Assembly: GCF_002236105.1 (NCBI RefSeq)
Contig: NZ_NIWU01000003.1
Coordinates: 498,501-562,500 of the forward strand
DNA length: 64,000 bases
Direction: 5' to 3'
Source of the DNA: Pseudomonas umsongensis
GTDB lineage: Bacteria; Pseudomonadota; Gammaproteobacteria; Pseudomonadales; Pseudomonadaceae
This document shows positions 1 to 9,352 of this stretch, piece after piece. Under the pieces are notes generated by a model. That model saw only the letters and a program-made list of their open reading frames with translations, was not told the origin of the DNA and searched no databases. Position 1 is the stretch's first letter. Every line of letters begins with the position of its first letter. Both the position numbers and the translations under genes were made by a program.

Positions 1-161
1 TCACGTGCGAAGTGCGTAACAAGATCACCCGCAAGAGCATCCTGACGGTGGAGAAGATTGTTTTCGTCAATTTGGGCGAAGACGGATTGCCTGCGCCACA
101 CGGGCGGACCGAGATCAAGTACGTCAAGGACCAGTTCAAGGATGAAGGCGCCGTCGAATAA
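1..161 (+). CDS. Acyl-CoA thioesterase (C-terminal fragment)
   Basis: Only the last 53 codons lie in the window, read from base 3 and ending at TAA 159-161. The residues include TCEVRNKITRKSILTVEKIVFVN-like strand content and a basic/acidic tail ending in DEGAVE, which resembles the C-terminal beta-strands of YciA-type hot-dog acyl-CoA thioesterases, cytoplasmic enzymes that hydrolyse acyl-CoA. The N-terminal half with the catalytic Asp and helix is outside the window, so the assignment is by resemblance only. The gene is followed after 72 bases by a co-directional channel gene. Confidence 0.55.
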   Translation, partial: TCEVRNKITRKSILTVEKIVFVNLGEDGLPAPHGRTEIKYVKDQFKDEGAVE

Positions 162-233
162 TTTGTGGATGACGAACGGAATCTGAACCGCGCGGGTCGT
201 AACTACATCGCACGCCAGCGGTTCAGGAGTTCC

Positions 234-1121
234 ATGGACACTAAAAAAGACGGCAAGACCCCCGACCTTTCGGAAAAAGAGCAGCACGAAGTCGAAAAGA
301 ACCAACCGCCACGCGCGGCGGTGCTGCACGAAATTATCCGCACCCAGGGCGATCAGGAACTGGAGCGCAGCGTTGCTGCGCTGTGGTGGTCGGCGTTGGC
401 TGCCGGCCTGACCATGGGCCTGTCGTTGATGGGCATGGGCTTGCTCAACTCCCGACTGCCGGACGGCGAAGGTTTCAAGGTGATAGCCAGTTTCGGCTAC
501 TGCGCCGGTTTCCTCGCGGTGATTCTTGCCCGCCAGCAACTCTTCACCGAAAACACCCTGACCGCCGTGCTGCCGATCATGAGCAAGCCCACGCTCGGCA
601 ATTTCGGCCGATTGCTGCGATTGTGGGGGGTGGTGCTGGTGGGCAACCTCTGCGGCACCTTGCTGGTGGCTTACGTCATGCTTGAGCTGCCGATTTTCGA
701 CAGCAAGACCGACGAGGCCTTCCTCGATATCGGCCGCAAGGTCATGGAAAACGATGCCAGTCAGATGTTCGCCAAGGGCATCGTTTCGGGCTGGATGATC
801 GCCACCATGGTCTGGATGATCCCGTCGATGGAGAGCGCCAAGATGTGGATCATCATCCTCATCACCTATCTCATGGCGCTGGGGGATTTCACGCACATCG
901 TGGTCGGTTCGCTGGAGGTCGGTTATCTGGTGTTCGCTGGCGAGCTGCCATGGAAAGATTTCTGGCTGGTGTTCGCAGGTCCCACGCTGGTGGGGAACAT
1001 TGTTGGTGGTAGCTTCATCTTTGCATTGATCAGCCATGCGCAGATTCGCAGCGAGAGCGGGCCACCCAAAAGCGCGGCGGAGCAGGCTGCAAAACCTGAT
1101 CCGCAAGCGCAAAAAAAATAA
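234..1121 (+). CDS. Formate/nitrite transporter family inner membrane protein (YfdC-like)
   Basis: A 295-residue integral membrane protein. After a charged cytoplasmic N-terminus of about 65 residues there are roughly six hydrophobic segments, with the FNT-type elements KPTLGNFGRLLR in the middle and ALGDFTHIVVGS towards the end; the His there is at the position of the central pore His in FocA/NirC channels. The long N-terminal extension makes it most like E. coli YfdC, whose substrate is not settled. A longer reading from GTG 165 exists, but ATG 234 follows CAGGAG at a good distance and was chosen. The stop directly abuts the stop of the convergent MFS gene. Confidence 0.8.
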   Translation: MDTKKDGKTPDLSEKEQHEVEKNQPPRAAVLHEIIRTQGDQELERSVAALWWSALAAGLTMGLSLMGMGLLNSRLPDGEGFKVIASFGYCAGFLAVILARQQLFTENTLTAVLPIMSKPTLGNFGRLLRLWGVVLVGNLCGTLLVAYVMLELPIFDSKTDEAFLDIGRKVMENDASQMFAKGIVSGWMIATMVWMIPSMESAKMWIIILITYLMALGDFTHIVVGSLEVGYLVFAGELPWKDFWLVFAGPTLVGNIVGGSFIFALISHAQIRSESGPPKSAAEQAAKPDPQAQKK

Positions 1122-2291
1122 TCAACCCGGCACATTTACCGCAGCGGCACTGCGCCGTTGCAGGTAGATGAAATACAGCGCGGCCAACACCGTCAAGCCA
1201 CTGACCATGGCGCCGGTCCACGGCAGGTCCGCAAGATCTGCACCGCTGGCGACTACCAGCCCACCGATCCAGGCACCTGCTGCGTTACCGAGGTTGAATG
1301 CACTCTGGTTCAGCGTCGAGCCCAGGTTGGGCGCTTCATGGGCTTGATCGATGATCAGCAGTTGCAGGATCGGGCATAGGGCAAAGGCGAAAAGGCCCCA
1401 CAACACCAGGGTGATTGCCGCGGGAATTACCGAATGGCTGGTCTGGCTGAACGCGGCCAAGACCACCACCACGGCCAGCGCCATGCCGACCAGTGAAGGC
1501 AACAGGCGGCTGTCGGCCAATCGCCCGCCGAGCATGCTGCCCGCCGTCAAGCCTACGCCGAACAACAACAGCATGATGGTCACGCCATGGGGGCTGACAC
1601 CGGTGATGTCCTGCAGGATAGGTGCGATGTAGGTGAATACGCTGAACAGGCTGGTCGAGGCCAATACGCTCATGCCCAATGCCAGCAGCACGTTGGTCTT
1701 GCCCAGCACTTTGAACTCGCTTGCCAGATTGGCTTTTTCCATCACGATGTTCTTAGGCAGCCAGACCCATTGCGCAATCGCCGCGATCACGCCGATCACC
1801 GACACCGCCCAGAACGTCGAGCGCCAGCCGGCGTACTGCCCCAGCGCGGTGCCCAGCGGCACTCCAAGCACGTTGGCCAGGGTCAGGCCGGTGAACATCA
1901 TGGCAATCGCCTGGGCGCGTTTGTTCGGCGCCACCAGGCCGGCGGCAACCACCGAGCCGATGCCGAAGAACGCGCCGTGGCACAGCGCAGTCACCACGCG
2001 CGCGGCCATCAGCGTGGCGTAGTTCGGCGCCAGTGCGCAAAGCATGTTGCCCAGGATGAACATCAGCGTCATGCCCAGCAGTGTCGCTTTGCGCGGCATG
2101 TTGGCGGTGCCGACCGCGAGGATTGGTGCGCCGAACACCACGCCCAGGGCGTAGCCGGTAATCAGCAATCCGGCGTGGGGAATGCTGACCGCGAGGTCGC
2201 GGGCAACATCGGGCAGCAAGCCCATAATGACGAATTCAGTGGTGCCGATGCCGAACGCGGCAACAGCAAGGGCAAGCAAGGCGAGTGGCAT
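1122..2291 (-). CDS. MFS transporter, DHA1 drug/sugar efflux family (YdhP/AraJ-like)
   Basis: A 389-residue 12-helix transporter. The first segment carries GTTEFVIMGLLPDVA, typical of the arabinose-efflux/YdhP branch of drug:proton antiporter family 1. Loop 2-3 is FGAPILAVGTANMPRKATLLG, and helix 5 has the GTALGQYAGWRSTFW element seen in exporters. It probably expels small organic compounds by proton antiport; the substrate cannot be read from the sequence. An upstream TTG at 2297 is possible, but ATG 2291 gives the usual start MPLALLALAVAAFGIGTTE. It is transcribed alone and convergent with the FNT gene, with no bases between the two stop codons. Confidence 0.85.
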   Translation of the reverse strand: MPLALLALAVAAFGIGTTEFVIMGLLPDVARDLAVSIPHAGLLITGYALGVVFGAPILAVGTANMPRKATLLGMTLMFILGNMLCALAPNYATLMAARVVTALCHGAFFGIGSVVAAGLVAPNKRAQAIAMMFTGLTLANVLGVPLGTALGQYAGWRSTFWAVSVIGVIAAIAQWVWLPKNIVMEKANLASEFKVLGKTNVLLALGMSVLASTSLFSVFTYIAPILQDITGVSPHGVTIMLLLFGVGLTAGSMLGGRLADSRLLPSLVGMALAVVVVLAAFSQTSHSVIPAAITLVLWGLFAFALCPILQLLIIDQAHEAPNLGSTLNQSAFNLGNAAGAWIGGLVVASGADLADLPWTGAMVSGLTVLAALYFIYLQRRSAAAVNVPG

Positions 2292-2470
2292 GCGCAAGGT
2301 CTCTGTCGGTAGTCTTGACGCTGTGATCAGGCATACGCATGCCAGGACCGATCTCGATGAGAGCGGGCAAGGGCATTGTTATTGGAATTAGTCTGTGCGC
2401 AACTGAGTGCGGCGTGGTCGGTTGCAGTATAAACAGCTGCTGACATATGGCGAATCAATTCTCTCCCCAG

Positions 2471-2544
2471 CCCTTGTAGGAGCCGGCTTGCTGGCGATGG
2501 CAATCACAGGAACGCCATCGCCAGCAAGCCGGCTCCTACAAGGG
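2471..2544. repeat. REP-type inverted repeat, TGTAGGAGCCGGCTTGCTGGCG family
   Basis: Two nearly perfect complementary arms of about 30 bases (CCCTTGTAGGAGCCGGCTTG on the left, its complement on the right) enclose a short spacer. The transcribed form would be a long GC-rich hairpin. It sits between the divergent MFS and EamA genes, just before the EamA ribosome-binding site. Confidence 0.85.
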
Positions 2545-2573
2545 GGGGGCGGTCAACAAAAAAGGAGTAGGCC

Positions 2574-3407
2574 GTGCTTGCGACGGCGTTAGTGTTGGTG
2601 GCGGCGCTGTTGCATGCGGCGTGGAATACCCTGATCAAGTTCAGCGCCGAGCGTTTGCTGGTAGTGGCCTGCATGGACAGCGTGGCAATGCTCTTCGTCG
2701 CGCTTATGTTGCCGTTCGTGGCGCTGCCGCCATTGGACATCTGGCCGTGGATTCTCGCCTCGGCAGCCTTCGAGTTGCTCTACCGTTATTTGCTGATCCA
2801 GGCTTATCGGGTCGGCGACCTCGGGCTGGTCTATCCGCTGATGCGGGGGTTGTCGCCGCTGGTGGTGCTCGCGCTGACCCTGGTTTTTGCCGGGGAAGTG
2901 CTGACCCACCAGCAGATCTTCGGAATTCTGTTGATCCCGCTTGGCATGCTGTGCCTGCTCTGGCAGGGGGGAGGCGGCGCTCGCTTGCCGTGGTCGATGC
3001 TGCCTGTGGTCGCGCTGATCGGCTTGTGCATCGGTTGCTACACCTTCATCGATGGCCAGGCCTTGCGGCGCTGGTCGCATCCACTGGATTACCTGGTCTG
3101 GGTGACATTGCTCAGTGCCTGGCCGTTTCCGTTGCTGGCCTGGGTGAGCAAGCGGCCGGCGTTCAAGCTGTTCTGGCGTGAGCAATGGCGATTGGGCCTG
3201 GCGGTCGGATTCTGCGTGTTGTTCAGCTACGCTCTGGTGCTGTGGGCCATGCAGCTGGGCTCCATTGCCGAAGCGGCGGCCTTGCGCGAGATCAGCGTGA
3301 TCCTGGTGGTGCTGTTCGGCATGCGTTACCTGAAAGAACCTTTCGGCGGGCCAAGGCTACTGGCCTGCGGGCTGGTTCTGGTTGGCATGCTGGTAATGAA
3401 ATTTTGA
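2574..3407 (+). CDS. EamA/DMT-family permease
   Basis: A 277-residue, very hydrophobic protein with about ten predicted membrane segments arranged as two EamA repeats. The second half contains CGLVLVGMLVMKF at the extreme C-terminus and the repeat-end pattern REISVILVVLFGMRYLKEPFG, typical of drug/metabolite transporters. The start is GTG 2574, preceded by AAAGGAG at good spacing; no ATG is available near it. Such proteins usually export amino acids or metabolites, but the substrate here is unknown. The MAPEG gene follows after 30 bases on the same strand, so the two may be co-transcribed. Confidence 0.8.
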   Translation: MLATALVLVAALLHAAWNTLIKFSAERLLVVACMDSVAMLFVALMLPFVALPPLDIWPWILASAAFELLYRYLLIQAYRVGDLGLVYPLMRGLSPLVVLALTLVFAGEVLTHQQIFGILLIPLGMLCLLWQGGGGARLPWSMLPVVALIGLCIGCYTFIDGQALRRWSHPLDYLVWVTLLSAWPFPLLAWVSKRPAFKLFWREQWRLGLAVGFCVLFSYALVLWAMQLGSIAEAAALREISVILVVLFGMRYLKEPFGGPRLLACGLVLVGMLVMKF

Positions 3408-3437
3408 CGGGTCTAAACGTGAGAAAGGGACTGCTTC

Positions 3438-3821
3438 ATGAATGTTGCTCTGTGGTGCATTTTAATTGCGATCATCCTGCCGTATGTGTGTACGGCGGTT
3501 GCCAAGATCAGCGGTGGATACGGTTTGAGACACAATCACGATCCCCGGGGATTTCTTGATTCCCTGGAGGGCTTGGGCAAGAGGGCACATGCCGCGCAAC
3601 TGAACAGCTTCGAAGTGGCCCCGGCGTTCGCGGCGGCAGTGCTCGTGGCGCACCTGGTCGGCAATGCGGAGCTCGTGACCCTCAATGTGCTGGCGGTGTT
3701 GTTCATCACCAGTCGCCTTCTCTTCATCATTTTCTATCTGGCGGACTGGGCGACCTTGCGGTCGTTGGTGTGGTTTGTGGGGATGGGGCTGATCGTCAGT
3801 TTCTTTGTCGTGTCGGTTTAA
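3438..3821 (+). CDS. MAPEG family membrane protein
   Basis: A 127-residue protein with four hydrophobic segments. The element LNSFEVAPAFAAAVLVA in helix 2 (residues about 54-70) and a later aromatic helix, SRLLFIIFYLADWATLRSL, are the standard signature of bacterial MAPEG proteins, relatives of microsomal glutathione S-transferase and eicosanoid enzymes. Bacterial members are inner membrane proteins of mostly unproven function. ATG 3438 is the only sensible start; the ribosome-binding site is AGAAAGGGA. It lies 30 bases behind the EamA permease and converges on mltA. Confidence 0.85.
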   Translation: MNVALWCILIAIILPYVCTAVAKISGGYGLRHNHDPRGFLDSLEGLGKRAHAAQLNSFEVAPAFAAAVLVAHLVGNAELVTLNVLAVLFITSRLLFIIFYLADWATLRSLVWFVGMGLIVSFFVVSV

Positions 3822-3825
3822 GGGC

Positions 3826-3944
3826 AAGATCAAAAGATCGCAGCCTCGTTTCACTCGACAGCTCCTACAGGCATTGAGAGCATCCGCGATAATGCGGCGG
3901 ATGAGGTCAATGTAGGCGCTGTCGCAGGCTGCGATCTTTTGACT
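3826..3944. repeat. Long inverted repeat between convergent genes (GATCAAAAGATCGCAGCC family)
   Basis: The left arm CAAGATCAAAAGATCGCAGC and a complementary right arm ending at the mltA stop codon enclose an inner pair of CAGCTCCTACA / TGTAGGCGCTG. This is a known kind of Pseudomonas intergenic repeat. Placed between two convergent genes, with T-rich flanks on both strands, it could serve as a bidirectional terminator. Confidence 0.75.
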
Positions 3945-5117
3945 TTAAAGCTTGTCGGCGATTTGCGGCACTTGCGGCAGCGCCGCGCCTTTGGGCCAAA
4001 GCATCCAGATCTGCCCCTGCTGCTTCATGTCGCCAGCCAGTTGCCCGGCCGCCTCGCCAGTACCCCAGAACAGATCCGCACGAACCTCGCCGGCAATGGC
4101 GCCGCCGGTGTCCTGGGCTGCCACCGGGCGTACCAGTGCAGTGCCATCCGGTTTTGTGGTGGATAACCACAACAGGCTACCCAGCGGAATCACTTTGCGA
4201 TCCACCGCCGCGCTATAACCGGCCGTCAACGGCACGTTCAGCGAGCCGCGCGGGCCTTCGTTGCTGTCCGGGTTCTGGGTGAAAAACACGTAGCTTGGGT
4301 TGCTGCCGAGCAGTTCTGGAATACGCGCTGGGTTGGCCTTGGCCCAGTTGCTGATTGCACCCATGGTCACGTCTTCTTTCTTCAGCTCGCCTTGCTCCAC
4401 CAACCAGCGTCCGATCGGTCGATAAGGGTGGCCGTTCTGGTCGGCGTAAGCGATTCGCAGCTGACGACCGCTGTCGAGCTGGATACGACCCGATCCCTGG
4501 ATTTGCAGGAACTGCAGGTTCATCGGATCGGTCAACCAGGCCACGACGGGAGCCTTGACCCCCTTGCTGCCGATGGTCGCTGCATCGTCGTAAGGCTTGA
4601 GCACGCGGCCTTCAAGTCGGCCGCGCAGGCGTTTGCCCTTGAGTTCCGGGTAGATGCTGTCCAGCGAGACGATGATCATATCTTCAGGCACGCCATACAC
4701 CGGGACGTTCGCCTTTGCGGTTTGGGTCAGGCTGCCGGGGTAGACCGGTTCGTAGTAGCCAGTGATCAAACCGTTGGGATTGTCGTTGGCGGCGCGCAGG
4801 CCGTAGACATCCAGGTTCTGCTTGAGAAAACCACGGATGTCGCTGGCACTCTGCGGCACGTTGGTCGCCGCTGCGCAGGTGGCGCCCCAGACCGGGTCAG
4901 CCTTGAGTCGGGTGCAGGCGCTGCGCCAGGAGCCGAAACCGGCAACGAGGTCATTGTCGGAGACTGCTGGCAACGCTTCCCAAGTGGCGCTGGAGTAGGT
5001 GGCCAGGGCGTGGGTCTTCGGTTGTTTGTCTTCGCCACCGGTGCAGCCAGCGAGCACGGCCACAATCGGAAGCGTCCAGGCCAGGGGGTGACACCAGGCC
5101 TTGAAACGGCTGTTCAT
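3945..5117 (-). CDS. mltA: Membrane-bound lytic murein transglycosylase A
   Basis: A 390-residue lipoprotein: the signal sequence ends in the lipobox LAGC (residues about 19-22). The body has the MltA elements GLITGYYEPVYPGS (residues about 115-128), VAWLTDPMNLQFLQIQGSGR, and the C-terminal 3D domain with VAAQDTGGAIAGEVRADLFWGTG, where the paired aspartates form the catalytic centre. It cleaves glycan strands of peptidoglycan to 1,6-anhydromuropeptides at the inner face of the outer membrane. Start ATG 5117 has AAGGAAA before it; the reading frame runs 16 codons further upstream without a better site. It is transcribed alone, divergent from the cytochrome gene. Confidence 0.93.
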   Translation of the reverse strand: MNSRFKAWCHPLAWTLPIVAVLAGCTGGEDKQPKTHALATYSSATWEALPAVSDNDLVAGFGSWRSACTRLKADPVWGATCAAATNVPQSASDIRGFLKQNLDVYGLRAANDNPNGLITGYYEPVYPGSLTQTAKANVPVYGVPEDMIIVSLDSIYPELKGKRLRGRLEGRVLKPYDDAATIGSKGVKAPVVAWLTDPMNLQFLQIQGSGRIQLDSGRQLRIAYADQNGHPYRPIGRWLVEQGELKKEDVTMGAISNWAKANPARIPELLGSNPSYVFFTQNPDSNEGPRGSLNVPLTAGYSAAVDRKVIPLGSLLWLSTTKPDGTALVRPVAAQDTGGAIAGEVRADLFWGTGEAAGQLAGDMKQQGQIWMLWPKGAALPQVPQIADKL

Positions 5118-5245
5118 GGAATATTTCCTTTGCCGGTTGCCTGAGCGTCGTGTGCACTCATGCAACCCGTATTGATAATAGGGGTATTGGTGTTTGCCGG
5201 TGACGCGAGGATACTGGCCCCCGTTTTCCGTGACCTGAAGCCACC

Positions 5246-5695
5246 ATGACTCTTAAAAGACTTTCTGTTGTATTGCTGGCCTGCCTGACGCTTTGCGCTT
5301 GTGGCGGCGTCGATCCCAACTCGCCCCTCGGTCAGCGCAAGGCCATTTTCAAGCAGATGCTCAAGACCGGTGAAGACCTGGGTGGCATGTTGCGTGGCCG
5401 TATTGCGTTCGATGGCCCGAAGTTCGCTGACGGCGCGGTGAAACTCGATGCGCTGTCCCATGAGCCATGGAAACATTTCCCGCAGGTGCGTGAAGAAGAC
5501 CACACCAGTGCCAAGAATGATGTCTGGGAGAAGCAGGCACGCTTTGAGCAAATGGCTCGCAGTCTTGAAGCGGCCACGGGCGAGCTGGTGATCGCCAGTC
5601 AGGTTCAACCCTACAAGGCCAGTAACCTGGGGCCGGCGGTACAGAAGGTCGAAGATGCCTGCAGTGCGTGCCATAAAGAATTTCGGGATCATTGA
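5246..5695 (+). CDS. Cytochrome c-type (c' / c-556-like) lipoprotein
   Basis: A 149-residue protein with an N-terminal lipoprotein signal (LLACLTLCAC; lipobox Cys near residue 18-20) and one haem-binding motif, CSACH, only nine residues from the C-terminus. A four-helix body with a C-terminal CxxCH is the layout of the cytochrome c'/c-556 family. It is probably a periplasmic, membrane-anchored monohaem electron carrier or gas-binding protein. No redox partner gene lies next to it. The start ATG 5246 is the first in the frame. Confidence 0.8.
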   Translation: MTLKRLSVVLLACLTLCACGGVDPNSPLGQRKAIFKQMLKTGEDLGGMLRGRIAFDGPKFADGAVKLDALSHEPWKHFPQVREEDHTSAKNDVWEKQARFEQMARSLEAATGELVIASQVQPYKASNLGPAVQKVEDACSACHKEFRDH

Positions 5696-5717
5696 TCAAC
5701 GATACCCGGTCTGATGT

Positions 5718-5769
5718 CTTCGCGAGCAGGGGCATGCGGTCAACTGTGGGGGTGAGCCTGCTCGCGAAG
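5718..5769. repeat. Short REP hairpin, CTTCGCGAGCAGG family
   Basis: Perfect 13-base arms CTTCGCGAGCAGG and CCTGCTCGCGAAG are separated by 26 bases, between the convergent cytochrome and DUF1090 genes. This is the outer half of the REP family that recurs many times further right; the usual GCTCCCAC inner arm is degraded here. Confidence 0.75.
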
Positions 5770-5811
5770 GCGGATTTTGCAGCACCAGGGATTGCCGATC
5801 TTTACCTGTTC

Positions 5812-6207
5812 TTATTTATCCAGCTCGTCCACCGCTTCCTGCAATTCCTTGCGGGACTCGGCGAGTTTGTCCTTGCGCTTGTTGATCTTCTCGGGGTCGC
5901 CTTGTTTCATGGCTTTATCAAGGTCGGCCTGACGCTTGCTGACTTCGTGCTTGGCGTCGAGCACCTTGTTTTCCCGTTCTTTCTTCAGCGAGGCATCAGT
6001 GCAATTGGCGCTGACTTCGCTCAAGGCTTTCTCCAGGCCAGCCTGCTGGTCGGCATTGCCGTGGGATTTGGCCAGTTCGATCTGATTGATGATGCCTTGT
6101 TTCTTGGCGGCGCAGCCGGTCAGGCCTGGGGCGTCTTCGACGGCCATCAATGGAGTGGCCATAACGCTGCAAAGGGTCAACAGGACCAGTGGTGGAAGAA
6201 ATTTCAT
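5812..6207 (-). CDS. DUF1090 family periplasmic protein (YqjC-like)
   Basis: A 131-residue protein with a cleavable signal peptide (cut near PLMAVEDAPG) and a highly charged, almost entirely helical body. Two Cys residues (TGCAAKK and SANCTD) are placed as in YqjC/DUF1090 proteins, and the C-terminal third, KINKRKDKLAESRKELQEAV, is coiled coil. Its function is unknown; family members are small exported proteins. The longer reading starting at 6300 lacks a signal peptide, while ATG 6207 has GGAG in front of it and starts a clear signal sequence. It is the first of two minus-strand genes after ligB, with about 100 bases between them. Confidence 0.8.
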   Translation of the reverse strand: MKFLPPLVLLTLCSVMATPLMAVEDAPGLTGCAAKKQGIINQIELAKSHGNADQQAGLEKALSEVSANCTDASLKKERENKVLDAKHEVSKRQADLDKAMKQGDPEKINKRKDKLAESRKELQEAVDELDK

Positions 6208-6311
6208 AAAAGCTCCAGGTGAAAAGGCATACGTGTCGATGCAGCGATGGCACGTTTGAGCCCATCGGGACTTCAGGGTTCCCGGGCGCATGGGCATCAC
6301 CGGGGCTAAAG

Positions 6312-7985
6312 CTAAAAACCGTCTATGGCAGCCCGGCGAAGTGTTTCACTCAGCGCCACGACCTGCGGATCGCGAAAAAATGCGCTTAATTGTGCGGCGC
6401 GTCCTGGTCCGATGTCGGGTTGGGCCTGCCATTGCTCGATGTCTCGTTGTGCCAGCTCCCGCCATGAGTCGCCCAAGTGTGCCTGGCCGATCGGCGGCAT
6501 ACCCAGGGCTTTGAGCCAGCGGGCGAGTGGGCGTTGCCGGGCATTGTCGAAACTGCTGGCCAGCCGAGTAGCGCTGCGCTCGCCGAAACCGTCAATGTTA
6601 GCAAGCTCTTGGGCATCGAGGGTCAACCAATCCAACAGGCCGTTCAGGTGACCTGTTTCAAGAAGTTTTTCCCATGTGCCGGGGCCGACATGGGGCAGGT
6701 CCAATCCGTGTTTGCCGCTGAGCCATGTCAGGCGTGCGAGAAACTGGCTTTGGCATCCCGGCGTCGGCTGCCAGCAGCTCAATGGGTGAAAGTCGGCAGC
6801 CAGCGGTACGTTCATCTCAGGGCGCTCGGTATTGCGCAGCACAACGCCATCGAGCCTGGGAATGGTCAGGCCGGCCAGGCTGATGGCGACCTGGTCGCCC
6901 GCTCGGATATCCAGCGTTTGCCAGCGTTGCAAGGAGCTCACGCTGACGCGCTTGATCTGCTGGTCATCGAGCGTCACCGGGATCAACTCCAGCACGGGGG
7001 TGATCCGTCCCGTGCGACCAATCTTGAAATGAACTTTTCGTACCTCGGCCAGTGCCTGGGCAAAGGGATACTTCCAGGCAACGATCCAGTATGGCGCTTT
7101 TGCCTGCCAGCGTTCGGCGGGCGGGCGCTGCTCTTGGCGCAGGACAATCCCGTCGCTGGCAAACGGCAGGGGCGAGCGATACCAGTGATCACGCCAGTAC
7201 TCGACTTCGGCTATTGAACTGATGGCCTGGGTGTACTGTGCGGAACTGGAAAAACCGAGTTTTTCCAGTTCCGCGATACGGGCCGGCAAGCTCGTCGGAC
7301 CGTGGGGCCATTCCCAGGCAAACAGGCCGATCCCCTCGGCCTGCTCGACGCTCAATGTCTTGCGGGCCATCAAGCCGGCTACTGTGCCGCGGGCGTTCAG
7401 GCTGCCGGCGATGGCTTGTACATGGTCAGCGAGGCGCCAGTAGAGCTCGCCCTGTACCACCAGGTCCCGTGGCTCGGACAGGCGTTGAGGAATGGCGCCG
7501 ACCTGGCGGGCCGAGTCGGTCCAGTCCTGACCATGCACACCATCGCCGCGACTGATCGCCTGGACCAGCAGGCCATTGCGGTAGACCAGGGTCACCGCCA
7601 CGCCGTCGACCTTGGGCTGGGCCCAGACCTGAGTTCGACCCAGCAGCCAATGCTCGACGGCACCCGCATCTGGCAGTTTTTCCAGGCCGGTATGCGGCAC
7701 TGGATGGGCCAGCGGACCGCTCGCGGTGCGCAATGGATCGGTGGCCGAGCCGGGGCTGAAGCATTGGCGCCATTGGCTCAGGCGCGCGAAGGACTGATCG
7801 TAGAGTTCGTCGGCGATCAGCGAACGGCCTTCGCGGTGATAGCTGTCATCCCAGAGGTCGATTTGTTTTTGCAGCGCGGCGAGTTCTTGTGCGGCACGCG
7901 CGGGCGGCCAGGCAGGGCATTCGCCAGCAGCACTGTTCAGGCACAGGCAGGTCAGGAGTAAGCCGGTCAGCAGGCGGGGCAGCAT
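6312..7985 (-). CDS. ligB: NAD-dependent DNA ligase LigB
   Basis: A 557-residue second NAD-dependent ligase. The adenylation motif WAQPKVDGVAVTLVYRNG (residues about 117-134) holds the nucleotidyl-accepting Lys. An OB-fold part (KIGRTGRITPVLELIPV) and a helix-hairpin-helix part follow (LANIDGFGERSATRLA). There is no BRCT domain and the zinc finger is reduced to two Cys residues (PLSCW, TPGCQ), as in E. coli LigB/YicF. The N-terminus MLPRLLTGLLLTCLCLNSAAGE is a strong export signal, which is odd for a DNA ligase but typical of this family. Start ATG 7985 follows AAGGAAG. Confidence 0.93.
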   Translation of the reverse strand: MLPRLLTGLLLTCLCLNSAAGECPAWPPARAAQELAALQKQIDLWDDSYHREGRSLIADELYDQSFARLSQWRQCFSPGSATDPLRTASGPLAHPVPHTGLEKLPDAGAVEHWLLGRTQVWAQPKVDGVAVTLVYRNGLLVQAISRGDGVHGQDWTDSARQVGAIPQRLSEPRDLVVQGELYWRLADHVQAIAGSLNARGTVAGLMARKTLSVEQAEGIGLFAWEWPHGPTSLPARIAELEKLGFSSSAQYTQAISSIAEVEYWRDHWYRSPLPFASDGIVLRQEQRPPAERWQAKAPYWIVAWKYPFAQALAEVRKVHFKIGRTGRITPVLELIPVTLDDQQIKRVSVSSLQRWQTLDIRAGDQVAISLAGLTIPRLDGVVLRNTERPEMNVPLAADFHPLSCWQPTPGCQSQFLARLTWLSGKHGLDLPHVGPGTWEKLLETGHLNGLLDWLTLDAQELANIDGFGERSATRLASSFDNARQRPLARWLKALGMPPIGQAHLGDSWRELAQRDIEQWQAQPDIGPGRAAQLSAFFRDPQVVALSETLRRAAIDGF

Positions 7986-8090
7986 AGTGAGCTTCCTTGC
8001 TCGATAGAGGTGCCTGAAGGTTAGTCAGCGGCGGGCTGATGGGTGTGCCGCTGTTTTTCGGAGTGTTCAACCTACTAAGTTTTCACCCAT

Positions 8091-8123
8091 AAAAAAGCCC
8101 CGCACGGCGGACCGTGCGGGGCT
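8091..8123 (-). terminator. Rho-independent terminator of metK
   Basis: Read on the minus strand, a GC stem AGCCCCGCACGG / CCGTGCGGGGCT with a 3-4-base loop is followed by TTTTTT. It starts 20 bases after the metK stop codon. Confidence 0.93.
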
Positions 8124-8143
8124 TCAGGTACCACCGGGAAGTC

Positions 8144-9334
<1,191 letters not shown>

Positions 9335-9352
9335 CTCGATGTTTTCCTGAAA

